From Pseudevernia furfuracea (taxonomy: Eukaryota; Ascomycota; Lecanoromycetes; Lecanorales; Parmeliaceae): a stretch of 64,000 nucleotides of DNA. Of the stretch, positions 24,598 through 36,713 are shown piece after piece; position 1 is the stretch's first letter, and each line of letters begins with the position of its first letter. The DNA lies in NCBI GenBank assembly GCA_022315425.1, contig JAIUPT010000031.1, forward strand, positions 682,001-746,000. Direction: 5' to 3'. A program made the position numbers and the translations under genes. The notes beneath the pieces were generated by a model. That model did not search any database and was not told the origin of the DNA. It worked only from the letters and a program-made list of their open reading frames with translations.

Positions 24598-25234
24598 ATT
24601 CGACGATAGGATAAAGTCGAATAACGATGAAAAGAATTCGGTGACTGGGCCTCAGCCCTCTTCTTCAGAGAACTTGTGAGGTCGAAAGGTTTATCTCAAT
24701 AAGAAATCCTTGTTGTTTTGACCCTCAACAGACGTATACGCGCTCTGAGTGAAGATTTGTTGATGACTAATTAACTCTGAAGTGTGATCAGACGATTTGA
24801 TGCTGAAGTTCAGCCTCTTGAATCGTCATAATTGATTCGATTCACGTAAACGCTTTATTAACGTTGAAGCGATATACATCGCGAGAGAAATATCCTCGTT
24901 GAGCATATTTAGCGTGTCTCACGTAGGGAAGCTGACAATGTTTCAGAGACCTTAGTGGAATTCGATCGCACGGTCGTATGACGAGTTCGACGTTCGACGT
25001 TCGATTAGATTCGATATGTCGAGGGTCGATTTGCGATAGAACTTCCAGCTTTTCGAATTTCAAAGACGATCATTTTATAGAGGGCAATGCTTATCTCAAG
25101 AAGATTAAAAAACAGAGTCTCATAGCTGTCGCGACGTTCATTACGATGAACTCGTAATGCTTAAAGGTTATTGTGACTTTGGTAGGCATAGAGTATAAGT
25201 GAAACAGTCGTCGAGCAAGCTCGGGCTCATAACC

Positions 25235-25356
25235 TGTCAAAAATAGGTGGTAGGACACTTAGTTGTTTTTTTTAGAATGCTACGAGAGTGAAGAGCGACT
25301 ATAAGGATGCGCCTTAGCGCATCACGTGACCATGTCACGTGACCCGAATTTTGACA
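25235..25356 (-). repeat. Family A 5' LTR of copy A1
   Basis: 122-bp LTR followed on the minus strand by the initiator-methionine-type primer site. It keeps the double CACGTG and the GATGCGC/GCGCATC hairpin. Confidence 0.95.
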
Positions 25357-25610
25357 ACTGCCATGACTGCAATGGCTGCAATGGCTGCAATGACTGCATT
25401 GACTGAGATGGCTGTCATGGCTGCAGGTGGCTCATGGCTGTAATGGCTGCAATGACTACATGGCGAGATGGCTGCAATGGCTGCAATGGCTACATGACGA
25501 CATGACTGCAATGACTGCAATGGCTGCATGGCGACATGACTGCAGTAACTGCAATGACTATAATAACTGTAATGATTATATAACTGTATAACTGCTGTGA
25601 CTGCTGTGAA
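25357..25610 (+). repeat. 9-bp minisatellite, right half
   Basis: Same ATGGCTGCA-type units as the left half, starting with the duplicated ACTGC. The right third is increasingly mutated (TGTAATGATTATATAACTG). The 100 bases that follow, to the LTR at 25712, are AT-rich with nothing recognisable. Confidence 0.88.
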
Positions 25611-25711
25611 TAATTGCGAGACTTAGAAATTTTTTTCAAGTATAGCACCTTCCTAAATAACGAAGAAAACTTTGAATTAATATAATCGTTATATAACCGT
25701 TACGCAACTAT

Positions 25712-25833
25712 TGTCAAAATTCGGGTCACGTGACATGATCACGTGATGCGCTAAGGTGCATTCTCATAGTCGCTCTTTACTCTCGTAGCATTTTATAGTT
25801 AACAACTAAGTGTCCTATCATCTATTCTTGACA
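25712..25833 (+). repeat. Family A 5' LTR of copy A2
   Basis: 122 bp, TGTCAAAA…TTCTTGACA. One of the two CACGTG-containing octamers has become ATCACGTGA, and the hairpin is weakened by one C-to-T change. Confidence 0.95.
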
Positions 25834-26470
25834 GATTATGAGCCCGAGCTTGTTCGACGACTGTTTCACTTATACTCTATATCTATCAGAGTCACAGTGA
25901 TCTTTAAGCATCACGAGTTTATCGCAATAAACGCCGCGACAGCTATGAGACTCTGTTTTTTAATCTTCTTGAGATGAACATTGCCCTTTACAAAATGATC
26001 GTCTTTGAAATTCGAAGGGCTGGGAGCCCTATCACAAATCGATTCGCGGCATATCGAATCTAATCGAACGTCGAACGCCGAACTCGCTATACGACCGTGC
26101 GATCGAATTTCATTAAGACCTCTGAAACATTGTCAGCTTCCCTGCGTGAGACACGCTAAACACGCTTAACGAGAATATTTCTCTCGCGATATATATCGCT
26201 TTAACGTTGATAAAGCGTTTACGTGAATCGAATTAATTATAACGACTCAAGAGACTGAACTTCAGCATCAAATCGTCTGATCACACTTCAGAGTTAATTA
26301 GTCATCAACAAATCTTCACTCAGAGCGCGTATACGTCTATTGAGAGTCAAAATAATAAGAATTTCTTATTAAGATAGATCTTTCGATCTTATAAGTTCTT
26401 TAAAGAAGAGAGCTGAGACTCAGTCATCGAATTCTCTTTATCGTTATTCGACTTTATTCTATTATCGAAT

Positions 26471-27016
26471 ATGACTTCATTTCACGACGATAGTCATCGA
26501 AGCGACTATTTTAAATTCGAGTCCCTATCGAAGACTTAATATAAGAAGAACGTTATTCCCCTTCGAAGATCTACACGTCTTTAGTAATTATCTTCGATAT
26601 AGTTTCAGCGAAAATTAGATCAATTCAAATCTTTCTTGTCTCTAAGTACCTTTTATCTCAATAACATCGTTCATATCTATTAAAGATTCAAGTATAAGCA
26701 CTTCTTATTTCTCGTATAAGAACTCGAAGATCAGCAGCAAAAGTTATTAGATATCGATAAGACTCTCGAGAACTCTGACGGAGATTAGAGTATCTATTTC
26801 ACTTTCACTGCTTTCGCGAACGTTAATAATGTTGACTTTTAATTCGAAGCTAGCGAAGACACTCTTAGTGTCTTAAGTGATATTAAGTTATTCGATCTTC
26901 GTGTCAAAAGCTCTTTGAATCTCACTTCTTCGACTTCGACTTCTTCGACTTTAAGACCTTCGTTTCTTATCGTCTCTCTCGCCTTAGTTGTCTCTCAAGC
27001 TAAGTCTTTCGTTTGA
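26471..27016 (+). pseudogene. Family A upstream ORF1, copy A2
   Basis: Homologous to the intact ORF1 of A4 from ATG to the terminal AKSFV-stop, broken by stops in place of Gln codons. Three codons longer near the C-terminus. Confidence 0.75.
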
Positions 27017-27086
27017 GTATTATCGTCGTCACTATTCATATCGTACGTGTCGCTCTTAGAAACCTTCTTAGTAATTCTTAACATTC

Positions 27087-30000
27087 ATAATCGACGGAGA
27101 ATCAAGCGCATAAGGCGCCGTAAGAAACATGTTAGTTTTAGTAGTTTCAGCGACTAATTCTCTTAAAGAGAGAAGCGCTTTTTCTCTAAACTTTATTGTT
27201 ATTTTAAAGTTCAATCTAAGATATCGTCGATGAAAGTAGAATATCAACAATTGATTAATGCTTAACAATCTTATTTTCTTTAATACGATCATCAGTCATA
27301 GAGTCTATATCGCTATCTTTTATCGTCTCGAGAATAACGATCGCGAACTCGTCGAAGTCGAATTCGATAATAAAGATTCTCAGATCATGCTCGATATTCT
27401 AATCAATAACTATTAGTCTAAGAACACGAATCTCTATAGAGAATTAATGCGTTAAATATTCGATCTCACTCTTAAAGAAGAGAGAGTTCATTAATACGAA
27501 AAGAACTTTCGCAGAATTATCTTCGACATCATCAGTCTTCATAAATCTCTCGTTATTTCGAAGTCTCTGCGAATTCTAATTTTTCTTATGAGACTTGACG
27601 ACTCTTATAACATATTCGAGTCAAGTTATATTCAAAATCATGATCTCTTTGAAGACAAGTTCGTCAAGTTTCAAGAGATTATCGTGATCGTCGTGAACGA
27701 AGAAGTCAGGATCTTCTTTAAAGAAGAAAAACTAATTATATATATCGCTCGTAACGATAAGAGCAAAGATAAACAAGCTACTTTTAAAAATCTCGACGAC
27801 TTTAACATCAATCGTGAGATCTATTCTTCGTGTAAGATAGTTAATCGCAAATTCAGACATCTCTTTGTTAAATGCTAAATTAAGTTTTCTTATCTTAAGT
27901 CTAAGAAATTCATAACGAAAGAGAAAAAGAAGAAGAAGATAAAGATCTTCGACTTCGAAGATAAACTTCTAAGCAACAAGCGCAAGCGCATCGAAGAGAC
28001 GTCTTTTAATGCCTCTGCTTTAGAAGAAAACGATTATCTCAATGTCAATTATATCTTTCTAAAGAAACTAAACTTTATTATACACTATTCAAATATCAAT
28101 TCGAACGACTTCAATATTCTCGATGCGGCTGATGATCAAGTCATCAATCTAATCGTTACGAAAGCTCTCGAACATAGTCTCATAACTGCGAATTTCGTAA
28201 ATCTCCTTATTCGAGTCGTCGTAGATTTAGACTGCTCTCGTTATTCTTTCGCGAATCGTTCGATGTTCATCACCTACGAAAAGATTTACTCTCGATCGAT
28301 TAAGAGCATCGAGAGAAGCGAAATGCAGTCTTAAGACTGTAACATTATTAATCTCGACTGTGTGATTAGAGAAGAATATATAACAGTCACTCTACGAAAT
28401 ATCTTATATGTGCTCGATATAAACGTCAATCTTCTCTCGATCGATAAACTTCTAAACTTCGATATCGCTGTCTTCTTTCATAAGATAGAGTGCACTCTCA
28501 TTAAGAACGATCTGAAGCTTATCGATACTCGTAATCGTGATCTCTTCTTTTTGAATCTCTGATAGAGTCGAAATAGTACTCTAATCGTCTATAGTGTGCT
28601 CTCGAATTTTATTTATCAACTCTAATATGCTCGCATGAGTTATTTGAGTCAGAACAATCTAAACAAGCTCTCAAATATGATCGTTGAGATGAACTTCATT
28701 AAGAACATTGCGAAGGAGTATATCTACGAATGTTATATTATAAGACGTTAGAAGACTGTCTCTTATGATAGTCTCATAGAGTCAGAAACGCAGTCTGACG
28801 AATTTATTTATAGTGATCTCGTAGAGTCTCTATTCCCTACTAAATTTAATAACTATAGATACTTTATGATATTTAAGAATAATTTTATCTCTTACTCTAA
28901 AGTGTACTATATTCGTCATAAGAGTGAAACGTTTGTTATATTCTTACGTTTTAAAGTCTTTCTAGAGTTACGAGACTATAAGATCTATCGCATTCGCCTC
29001 GACAATCAGAGAGAGTATATGTTCAAGGCCTTCTTGAATTATCTTCTTTAATGCGTAATTAGATAGAAGCTCACTGTATCTGAGAATTTCGAAATGAACG
29101 AAGCGATCGAACGTTTTAAGCAGATCTTATTATATAAGATATATTTTATACTACTGAGTTCTCAGCTCAACAAGTCTTTCTGACTCGAAATCGTGATCAT
29201 TATTAATTATTTGATGTTGCGATCCTTCAACGTTCGAATCATTGTAACGTTATTTGAGACTTTTTATTATCGAAAGCCCATTTTATTTCATCTACGAACG
29301 ATTGATTTCATCGTCTATGCGTTTGAAGCGTATTCAAAAGAAACTCGTGAATAAAAGCGAAAAGTGTGTTCTTCTGAGATATGAAGAGGAGTTCATTTTC
29401 CGTCTATATAATCTCATTAAGAAGAAGATTATTCGAATCAATAATGTTTACTTCGTTGAGAAGCGTTTCTTGATTGTGAATCTCGAAGAAAAGACGAACG
29501 TCTATAAGCTCTCGATCAAGCGATAACGTCTTTATATATTAATATTCGCTATAGAGAAGACCCTTGATGAACAGCGTATTATTAATATTTCGAAAGACAT
29601 TATTCTTATTATAAAGTTCTTAACGACTGCATCTACATCTACAATAAACAGATCAAAATCAAATTTTTCATAATCAGCTAAAAAGCAGACGTCTATATCA
29701 AAGCCCTTATTTCTCGCACGATTCGTATTATCAGTCGCATTCGCGCGAATCTCTCGATTAATTGCTGCATTATCAGCTATCGAAAGAATAACTCGTTCCC
29801 TCACTGTCGTCGAAATGATTCGCGAAGACCTCGAGCTAAGTGCGATTCAAAGAGTACTTCTTGATCATCTCGACACTACGATTTCGAATCTGCGAGACCT
29901 ATCATCTGACCCTCTCTCGAGAACATTCGCGACCTTTACGTTATTAACGAATCATGTTAATAAGTCAAATATTTTCGAGTCGACGATCTATCAATAGATT

Positions 30001-31551
30001 ATTTTTAATCAACTCTCCCGCATGCACTGAGAGCTCGTTATGCAAGACGAATATAAATCTCTCATAAACAATAATACTTAATATCTGATTCAGACGCCTT
30101 TAAATGTTCATATTCTGAGAGGTCGTTGAGTTTATATCGTGAAGCGAGATCTCGCTGAGAAAGTCACTCGTTATAAGAATCGCTAAGTAATTCGAGAATT
30201 CGAATAGTAAAAGAGTCGTGACTATCATAACACGTTCGTCTTAGTGATCAAGTTTATAAGTTATAAGGCGATCTTTGCTCTAACAGCGATTCTAAATTAA
30301 AACGTGAAATAAATAAACGTTAAAATCGCCTTTCTCTACGATAACGTTCAAGAGACGATTTATATACGACAGCTCGATGATTTCAGCAAGAACGACATTA
30401 AAGTTTATAAACTAAATAAGACCCTCTATAAACTCAAGTAATTTCTTAGAATTTGATATTAATACTTCTCGAAGTATATAAAGAAACTCGAACTAATATT
30501 TATCGAATCAAACGAGAGTGTCTTTATGAACGTCAAGAAGAATATTATTATAGCTCTCTATATGAACGATATATTAATTATCGATCTCAGCAAAATCGAT
30601 ATTCAGCGCATCAAAAAGGCTCTTAATAACAAGTTTCACATGTTCGACTTGAGACCTTGCGTCTATTATTTAGACATGATCGTCAAAAGAGATCGTGTCG
30701 TCGATATTATTCGCCTGGGATAAGCAGTCTATGTCACTCGTTTCTTAAAGCATTTTAATTATTAAAGTCTCAATTCAGTCTCTACGTCTCTAAAAATCAG
30801 TCGTAAGCTACAATCTGCGAAAGAGGACTATGTTACTTCGAAAAAGCTATACGAGAACTATCAATCGATCGTGAGATCCCTTATATATGTCATGTTAAAA
30901 ACTCGTTCTAATATCGTCTATACTGTCTCTCTTATCAGCCGCTATTTAATTAACTCGACTCAGACACACTAAAATGCAATGATTCGAATCTTTCGATATC
31001 TTAGAGACACGATGCACTACGAACTAGTGTACAAAGAATTCCTTTAAGCCCTCATCGAATACATCGATTTCGATTGAGCTAACGACTCGATTCGAAGATC
31101 TATCTTCGACTATCTATTCAACGTCGATAGCGGCGTCATCAGCTGATCATTAAAGCGTCAAGTCATCGTCGCGTTATTCACTTACGAAGTCGAGTATATC
31201 GATCAAACGTTGATTATCAAAGAAGTTATTTGATTAAAAACTCTTCTCAATTAACTTCTGCGACCTCGAAACTCTGATTCGAAGATCATTATAGTCTTCG
31301 GCGACAATTAAAACGCAATTATTCTCGTTAAGAACGCTTAGTTTCATATCCGCATCAAGCACATTAATATCGCTCATTATTTCGTGCGTGAAAAAGTCAA
31401 TAACGACATCGTGAACATGCAATTCGTATTCACGGATAAACAAATGATCGACGGTCTCATCAAAGCTCTCTGCCTCGACAAATTCGTTGTCTTTCGCGAT
31501 GCTCTTGGGGTGAAATCAGCCCCAGAACATCCTCTTAGCGTCAAAGACTAA
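27087..31551 (+). pseudogene. Family A gag-pol of copy A2, decayed
   Basis: Recognisable pieces in order: gag and knuckle (27588-27878), the post-protease segment (28362-28562), integrase (about 28640-29530), reverse transcriptase (29815-30760, with YMNDILIIDLS in place of YVDD) and RNase H (about 30890-31551). The start codon is mutated to ATA. Stops at Trp and Gln positions throughout. The polyprotein ends at the same TAA as in the other copies. Confidence 0.88.
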
Positions 31552-31642
31552 CCCTCAGCGCTCTTGCTTCTAACCTGAAGTCGTTAGTTTCAGAGGAGTG
31601 ACGCTATTCACCTTGCCTGTGAACGTCAAATCTTTAGTATTC

Positions 31643-31949
31643 TTTCGATGTCTCTTGTCTCAAATCCTCAGCATCTTTTCGGCGTCTTATTTCAGCGTCT
31701 TCTTACTTCAATTCGAAGTTGTCGGCTCTAGGGGAGACGTCTATCAAATCCCCAGCCTCTTTCCGATCTCATGTACCCATTCTTGGACTGCCGCAACTGC
31801 CGCTGGCGTGTCGCCCTTATTCGGTTTACCACCATGGCCCCTGGATGGATACCATACCCTCGGGCCTCGTTCAGGTCTCGTTCGGCGCCTCAGCGCTGAA
31901 TTCCGTCGCTATCACACGCCCGGCCGCTGCTGCAGCCAGTCATGAGGTT
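31643..31949 (+). other. Additional 0.3-kb segment in the 3' region of copy A2
   Basis: Absent from A1, A3 and A4, where the flanking bases are contiguous. The first 130 bases are also found, mutated, in the inverted fragment at 63236-63370. The rest (about 31773-31949) is GC-rich, unmutated and unique in this window. It has open frames on both strands but no domain I recognise. It may be captured host sequence. Confidence 0.7.
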
Positions 31950-32199
31950 TTCTTCCACTGTCTCATGTATCCACCGACCTCGTTTTGGTAGAAATTTGGT
32001 GTGCACGAGGTCTATTTCAAAGAAAACTTTCAAAAAACCGCCTTTTTCCGGAAAATGGAAGTTTTGTATGAAGGACCAAAACGGATTTTTACATGTCTTC
32101 GAATTTGACATAGTCGTTTTCAGAACTTGGTTTCTTCACTTTTGTGAACCGGATTTCAAATCGTGTTTTCGTATGTTTGAGTATGCGAGCGAAGGGGAG

Positions 32200-32321
32200 T
32201 GTCAAAATTCGGGTCACGTGACATGGTCACGTGATGCGCTAAGGCGCATCCTCATAGTCGCTCTTTACTCTCGTAGCATTCTAGTGTTAACAACTAAGTG
32301 TCCTACCACCTATTCTTGACA
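32200..32321 (+). repeat. Family A 3' LTR, right end of copy A2
   Basis: 122 bp after the polypurine tract GCGAAGGGGAG. Less mutated than the 5' LTR at 25712, in line with the two LTRs coming from different insertions. Confidence 0.93.
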
Positions 32322-35063
32322 GTAATCTTCAACATCTATAATCGACGAAGAATCAAGCGCATAAGGCGTCATAAGAAACATGTTAATTCTAACAGTTTCA
32401 GCGACTGACTCTCTCGAAGAGAGAAGCGCTTTTCTTCTAAACTTCATCATCATTTTAAAGTTCAATCTGAAATATCGTCGATGAAAGCAGAATATCAACA
32501 ATTGATTGATGCTCAACAACCTTGTTTTCTTTAATGCGATCATCAGTCATAGAGTCTATATCGCTATCTTTTATCGTCTCGAGAATAACGATCGCGAACT
32601 CGTCGAAGTCGAATTCGACGATAAAGACTCTTAGGTCATGCTCGATGCCCTAATCAAGAACTATTAGTCTAAGAGCACGAATCTCTATAGGGAACTAATG
32701 CGTCGAATATTCGATCTTATTCTTGAAGAAGAGAGAGTTCGTCAATACAAAAAGAACTTTCGCAAGGTCACCTCCGACATTATCAGCCTTCATAAATCTC
32801 TCGTCATTTCGAAGTCTCTGCGAATTCTAATTTTTCTCATGGGACTTGACGACTCTTACGACATGTTCGAGTCAAGTATCACTCAAAATCATGATCTCTT
32901 TGAAGACAAGTTCGTCAAGTTTCAAGAGGTTGTCGTGGTCGTCGTAAACGAAGAAGTTAGAATCTTCTTCAAAGAAGAAGAATTAATCATATATATCGCT
33001 CGTAACGATAAGAGCAAAGACAAACAAGCTGCTTTTAACAATTCGAGCGACTCTAATATTAATCGTGAGACCTGTTTTTCGTGTAAGGCAGCTGACCGCA
33101 AATTCAGATATTTCTTTATTAAATGCTGCATCAAGTTCTTTTATCTCAAGTCTAAGAAATTCATAACGAAAGAGAAAAAGAAGAAGAAGACAAAGATCTT
33201 CGACTTCGAGAATAAACTCTTAAGTAACAAGCGCAAGCGTATCGAAGAGACGTCTTTTAATGCCTCTGCTCCAGGGGAGAACGATTATCTCAATGTCAAC
33301 TATGCCTTTTTGAAGAAACTAAACTCCATTATGCACTATTCGAATATCAACTCGAACGACTTCGATATCCTCGATGCGACTAATGATCAAGTCATCAATC
33401 TAATCGTCACGAAAGCTCTCGAACATAGTCTCATAACTGCGAATTTCGTGAATCTCCTTATTCGAGTCGTCGTAGATTCAGACTACTCTCGTTATTCTTT
33501 CGCGAATCGTTCGATGTTTATTATCTACGAAAAGATTTACTCTCGATCGATTAAGAGTATCGAGGGAAGCGAAGTACAGTCTCAAGACTGTAACATTATC
33601 AGTCTCGACTGTGTGATTAGAGAAGAGTGTGTGATAGTCACTCTGCGAAATATCTTATATATATTCGATATGAGCGTCAATCTTCTCTCGATCGATAAAC
33701 TTCTAAACTTCGACATCGCTGTCTTCTTTTATAAGATAAAGTGTATTCTCATTAAGAACGATCTAAAGCTTATCGATACTCGCAATCGTGATCTCTTCTT
33801 TTTGAATCTCTGATAAAGTCGAAACAGTGCTTTGATCGTCTATAGTGTGCTCTCGAATCTCATTCATCAACTCTGATATACTCGTATGAGTCATTTAAGT
33901 CAGAACAATCTGAATAAGCTCTCAAATATAATCGTTGAGATGAACTTCATTAAGGACATTGCGAAGAAGTATATCTGCGAATACTATGTCATAAGACTAT
34001 TTTTTATCATAGTCTCATAGAGTCAGAAACGTAGTCTAACGAATTTGTTTATAATGATCTCGTAGAGTCTCTATCCCTTACTAAATTCAATAACTATAGA
34101 TACTTTATAATATTTAAGAATAATTTCATCTTCTACTCTGAAGTGTACTATATTCGTTATAAGAATAAAACGTTTATCATGTTCTTACGTTTTAAAGTCT
34201 TTTTAGAGTCACGAGACTATAAGATCTATCGTATTCGCCTCGACAATAGAGAAGAGTATATGTTCAAGATCTTCTTAAATTATCTTCTTTAGTGCGAAAT
34301 TAGACAGAAGCTTATTGTATCTGAGAATCTCGAAATAAACGAAGCGATCGAACGTTTTAAGCAGATCTTACTATATAAGATACATTTTATACTATTAAGT
34401 TCTCAGCTCAACAAGTCTTTCTGACTCGAAATCGTGATCATTATCAATTATTTAATGTTACGATCTCTCAACGTTCGAATCATTATAACGTTATTTGAGA
34501 CTTTTCATTATCGAAAGCTCATTTTATCTTATCTGCGAACGATTGATTTTATCGTCTATACGTTAAAGCGTATTCAAAAGAAACTCGTAAATAAAAGCGA
34601 AAAGTATATTCTTCTGAGATATAAAGAGGAGTTCATTTTTCGTCTATATAATCTCATCAAGAAGAAGATTATTCGAGTTAATAATATTCACTTCGTTGAG
34701 AAGCGTTTCTTGATTATGAATCTCGAAGAAAAGACGAACGCTTATAAGCTCTCGATTAAGCGACAACGTCTTTATGTATTAATATTCGCTATAGAGAAGA
34801 CACTTGATGAATAGCGTATTACTAACATTTCGAAAGATATTATTTTCATTATGAAGCTCTCAACGACTGTATCTGTATCTACAATAATTGCTCTTATTAT
34901 AAAGCTCTCAACGACTGCATCTGCATCTGCAATAAATAGATCAAGATTAAATTTCTCATAATTAGCTGAAAGATAGACGTCTATATTAAAGTCCTCGTTT
35001 CTCGCATAAGTCGTATCATCGATCGCGTTCGCGCGGGTCTCTTGATTAATTGTTACATTATTA
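32322..35063 (+). mobile_element. Family A copy, middle part of an older interrupted copy
   Basis: Begins in the leader just before the gag-pol start (GTAATCTTCAACATC, matching 52156 in A4) and runs through gag, protease and integrase to the spacer before reverse transcriptase, where the Fot1-like element interrupts it at a TA. It resumes at 62128. Its own 5' part is presumably fused into copy A2. Confidence 0.85.
32698..33813 (+). pseudogene. Family A gag and protease, longest open stretch of the old copy
   Basis: 371 codons free of stops: gag (UBN2-type, KSLVISKSLRILIFLMGL block), the knuckle CFSCKAADRKFRYFFIKC, an Arg/Lys-rich linker, the protease active site reading DSDYSRYSF where Copia has DSG, and the segment VNLLSIDKLLNF. 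The knuckle His and the protease Gly are lost to C-to-T or G-to-A changes, so it is unlikely to work even though it is open. It is a fragment of gag-pol and not a separate gene. Confidence 0.85.
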
Positions 35064-35118
35064 CACGTGTTCACCCGAATATGCAGTTTACTGAGATATG
35101 CAGGTTAGGGCTAGGGCT
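35064..35118 (+). repeat. Left terminal inverted repeat of the Fot1-like element
   Basis: Pairs with 62073-62127. It contains ATATGCAG twice and ends with GGTTAGGGCTAGGGCT, which includes telomere-like TTAGGG by content. Confidence 0.88.
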
Positions 35119-36558
35119 TATCAACACTCAAATGTCTACATCGCACCAAAATTCTATGACAACTCTGCATAATCATGTTGAATGATATTATTATGTCTTC
35201 GACAGCTACTTCATCATTTTTTGTCTATTATAAGTCTATTACGAGTTGATTTTCGATAAACAGTCTCTTTCTCAACTACTTTTTATATTACTATAATAGT
35301 CTTATTATCTCTATCTCTTTTATCTCTTCTATCTCTTACGACATCTCTTTCATCTCTATCGTCTCTTTATAATTATTATTTTAATAAAGAAAGCACTAAT
35401 ATAGAGAGTATTAATGAGATATGTGAGTCTAATAGAGATAAAGTGACTGGCAACGAGATTCAGCTGTACGTGCTGTCGGCTACGAATCTACTATCGCTAT
35501 AAACAACGGCTCAGCGTTGCTTGCAGTGTGTAGCAGAGTCAAGTAATCTCAGAGAAATGAGAACGATATAACGACGCGACGACGCGACGCGAGCGAGATT
35601 AGTAGTAGCAACAGTAGCAACGAACGAACGAAAACAAATCTCGCAGCAACGCGCTCACTTTGCGTCTAAGAAGTGTCGAGTGACTAGAGATAAAAGATAT
35701 ATTAATAGCTGATCACTTCACATTAGCTGCGCGAGAGCGTGTGATCTCGATATAATCGAAGAGATCATAGATATTCACCTTCTCTCTCACGGTGCTCGCT
35801 TCGAGAATACAACGCAACGAAAACAACGAAAAATAAAGTCGAAATAGTTTAGATTATGTTCATATCAAGAAGATACTCAACTCTCGCTCTCGCTATCGCG
35901 TGCGTTCGTACGCCTATCGCGCTCTATTCTTAACGATAACATTTATTCTTCTATAGAGTCTTCTCGACATATTCATTATAGAATTTACTCTCTAAAATCA
36001 GCTCTACGTGCTCAACGAGTAACAATACTATATAAAAATCGATCAATCGCGCGTCGAACTCTTTTCTTAGAATCTTGTCTTCTCTAAGCAGAGTTTTCAC
36101 AACGCGAGATCGCGTCAAGACTTCAGACGAACGCGTGAATACGAGAATTTCTCACTCTCGCTCGAGTTAATAATCTAAGTCAATAACGTCAACTATCGAA
36201 GCAGTAACGATACGTAATCGATACTCTTTATCTCGATATTCTATCCCTCTCGTTAAATCCCGTTCTAAGACCTAACGTCAACTGCAATTATCGATCTTCT
36301 TATTCGATAGTTGAACGCAAATATAGAAGCGTAAGTTCTCGAGTCTCTCGAATGACTTATATCATCACTGAGATCGATCTCGTTCATCGAGATTAGTGAT
36401 ATCAGACTAACTACGAGATGAGCCGTAGTCATGTCACCTCAACATCGCCTTTTCTCTATATAGTGTAGCCGCCATAACTATATCAGTCGCGACCCCGTCG
36501 CGCAACGTCGTGATCCAGTGTATCACGCAGTCAGATCAGGCTTTTTGATCAATCCGAG
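35119..36558. other. Unassigned decayed DNA inside the Fot1-like element
   Basis: No long frame and no recognisable domain. CG-rich short runs occur (GACGCGACGACGCGACGCGAG near 35576). It is more than the element's own 3' end should need, so a further degraded insertion is likely. Confidence 0.45.
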
Positions 36559-36713
36559 AATTAGTGTCCTTAATTCGCACGTGACAAAGACTCAACTGGG
36601 CAACATGAGGCTATACAGAACTCGTAGATGTGATTGAGCCGTCCAACGCCAGGATTCTGAGTCAACAGAGGCCTAAGCAGGCGTGTTCTCGTACCCCAGC
36701 GCTAGAAAAACTC
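36559..36713 (-). repeat. Split direct repeat B2
   Basis: 155 bp, AATTAGTGTCCTTAATTCGC to the AAAAACTC end; copy of B1 at 37010-37164 with mainly C-to-T and G-to-A differences in B1. Confidence 0.9.

Larger units (their letters stand above)
18980..25356 (-). mobile_element. Ty1/Copia family A, copy A1, complete but decayed
   Basis: Minus-strand element with 122-bp LTRs (18980-19101 and 25235-25356), flanked by ACTGC on both sides (18975-18979 and 25357-25361), a 5-bp target duplication. In sense order: 5' LTR, primer site next to the LTR (GGTTATGAGCCCGAGC, 25219-25234), upstream ORF1, gag-pol, polypurine tract (GCGAAGGGGAG, 19102-19112), 3' LTR. The leader has a single copy of the 122-bp segment that is duplicated in A3 and A4. 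Its 3' untranslated region carries a 41-bp tandem duplication near 19209-19281, which A3 also has. Coding frames contain many stops. Confidence 0.95.
25712..32321 (+). mobile_element. Ty1/Copia family A, copy A2, probably chimeric
   Basis: 5' LTR 25712-25833, primer site GATTATGAGCCCGAGC directly after it, ORF1, gag-pol, polypurine tract and 3' LTR 32200-32321. The flanks do not match (ACTAT on the left, GTAAT on the right), so it is not a simple insertion. To the right, internal family A sequence resumes at mid-leader, so the 3' LTR belongs to a copy that had inserted into another family A copy. Its leader has a single copy of the segment duplicated in A3/A4. Its 3' untranslated region contains about 300 additional bases (31643-31949), partly GC-rich and unmutated. 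Confidence 0.85.
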
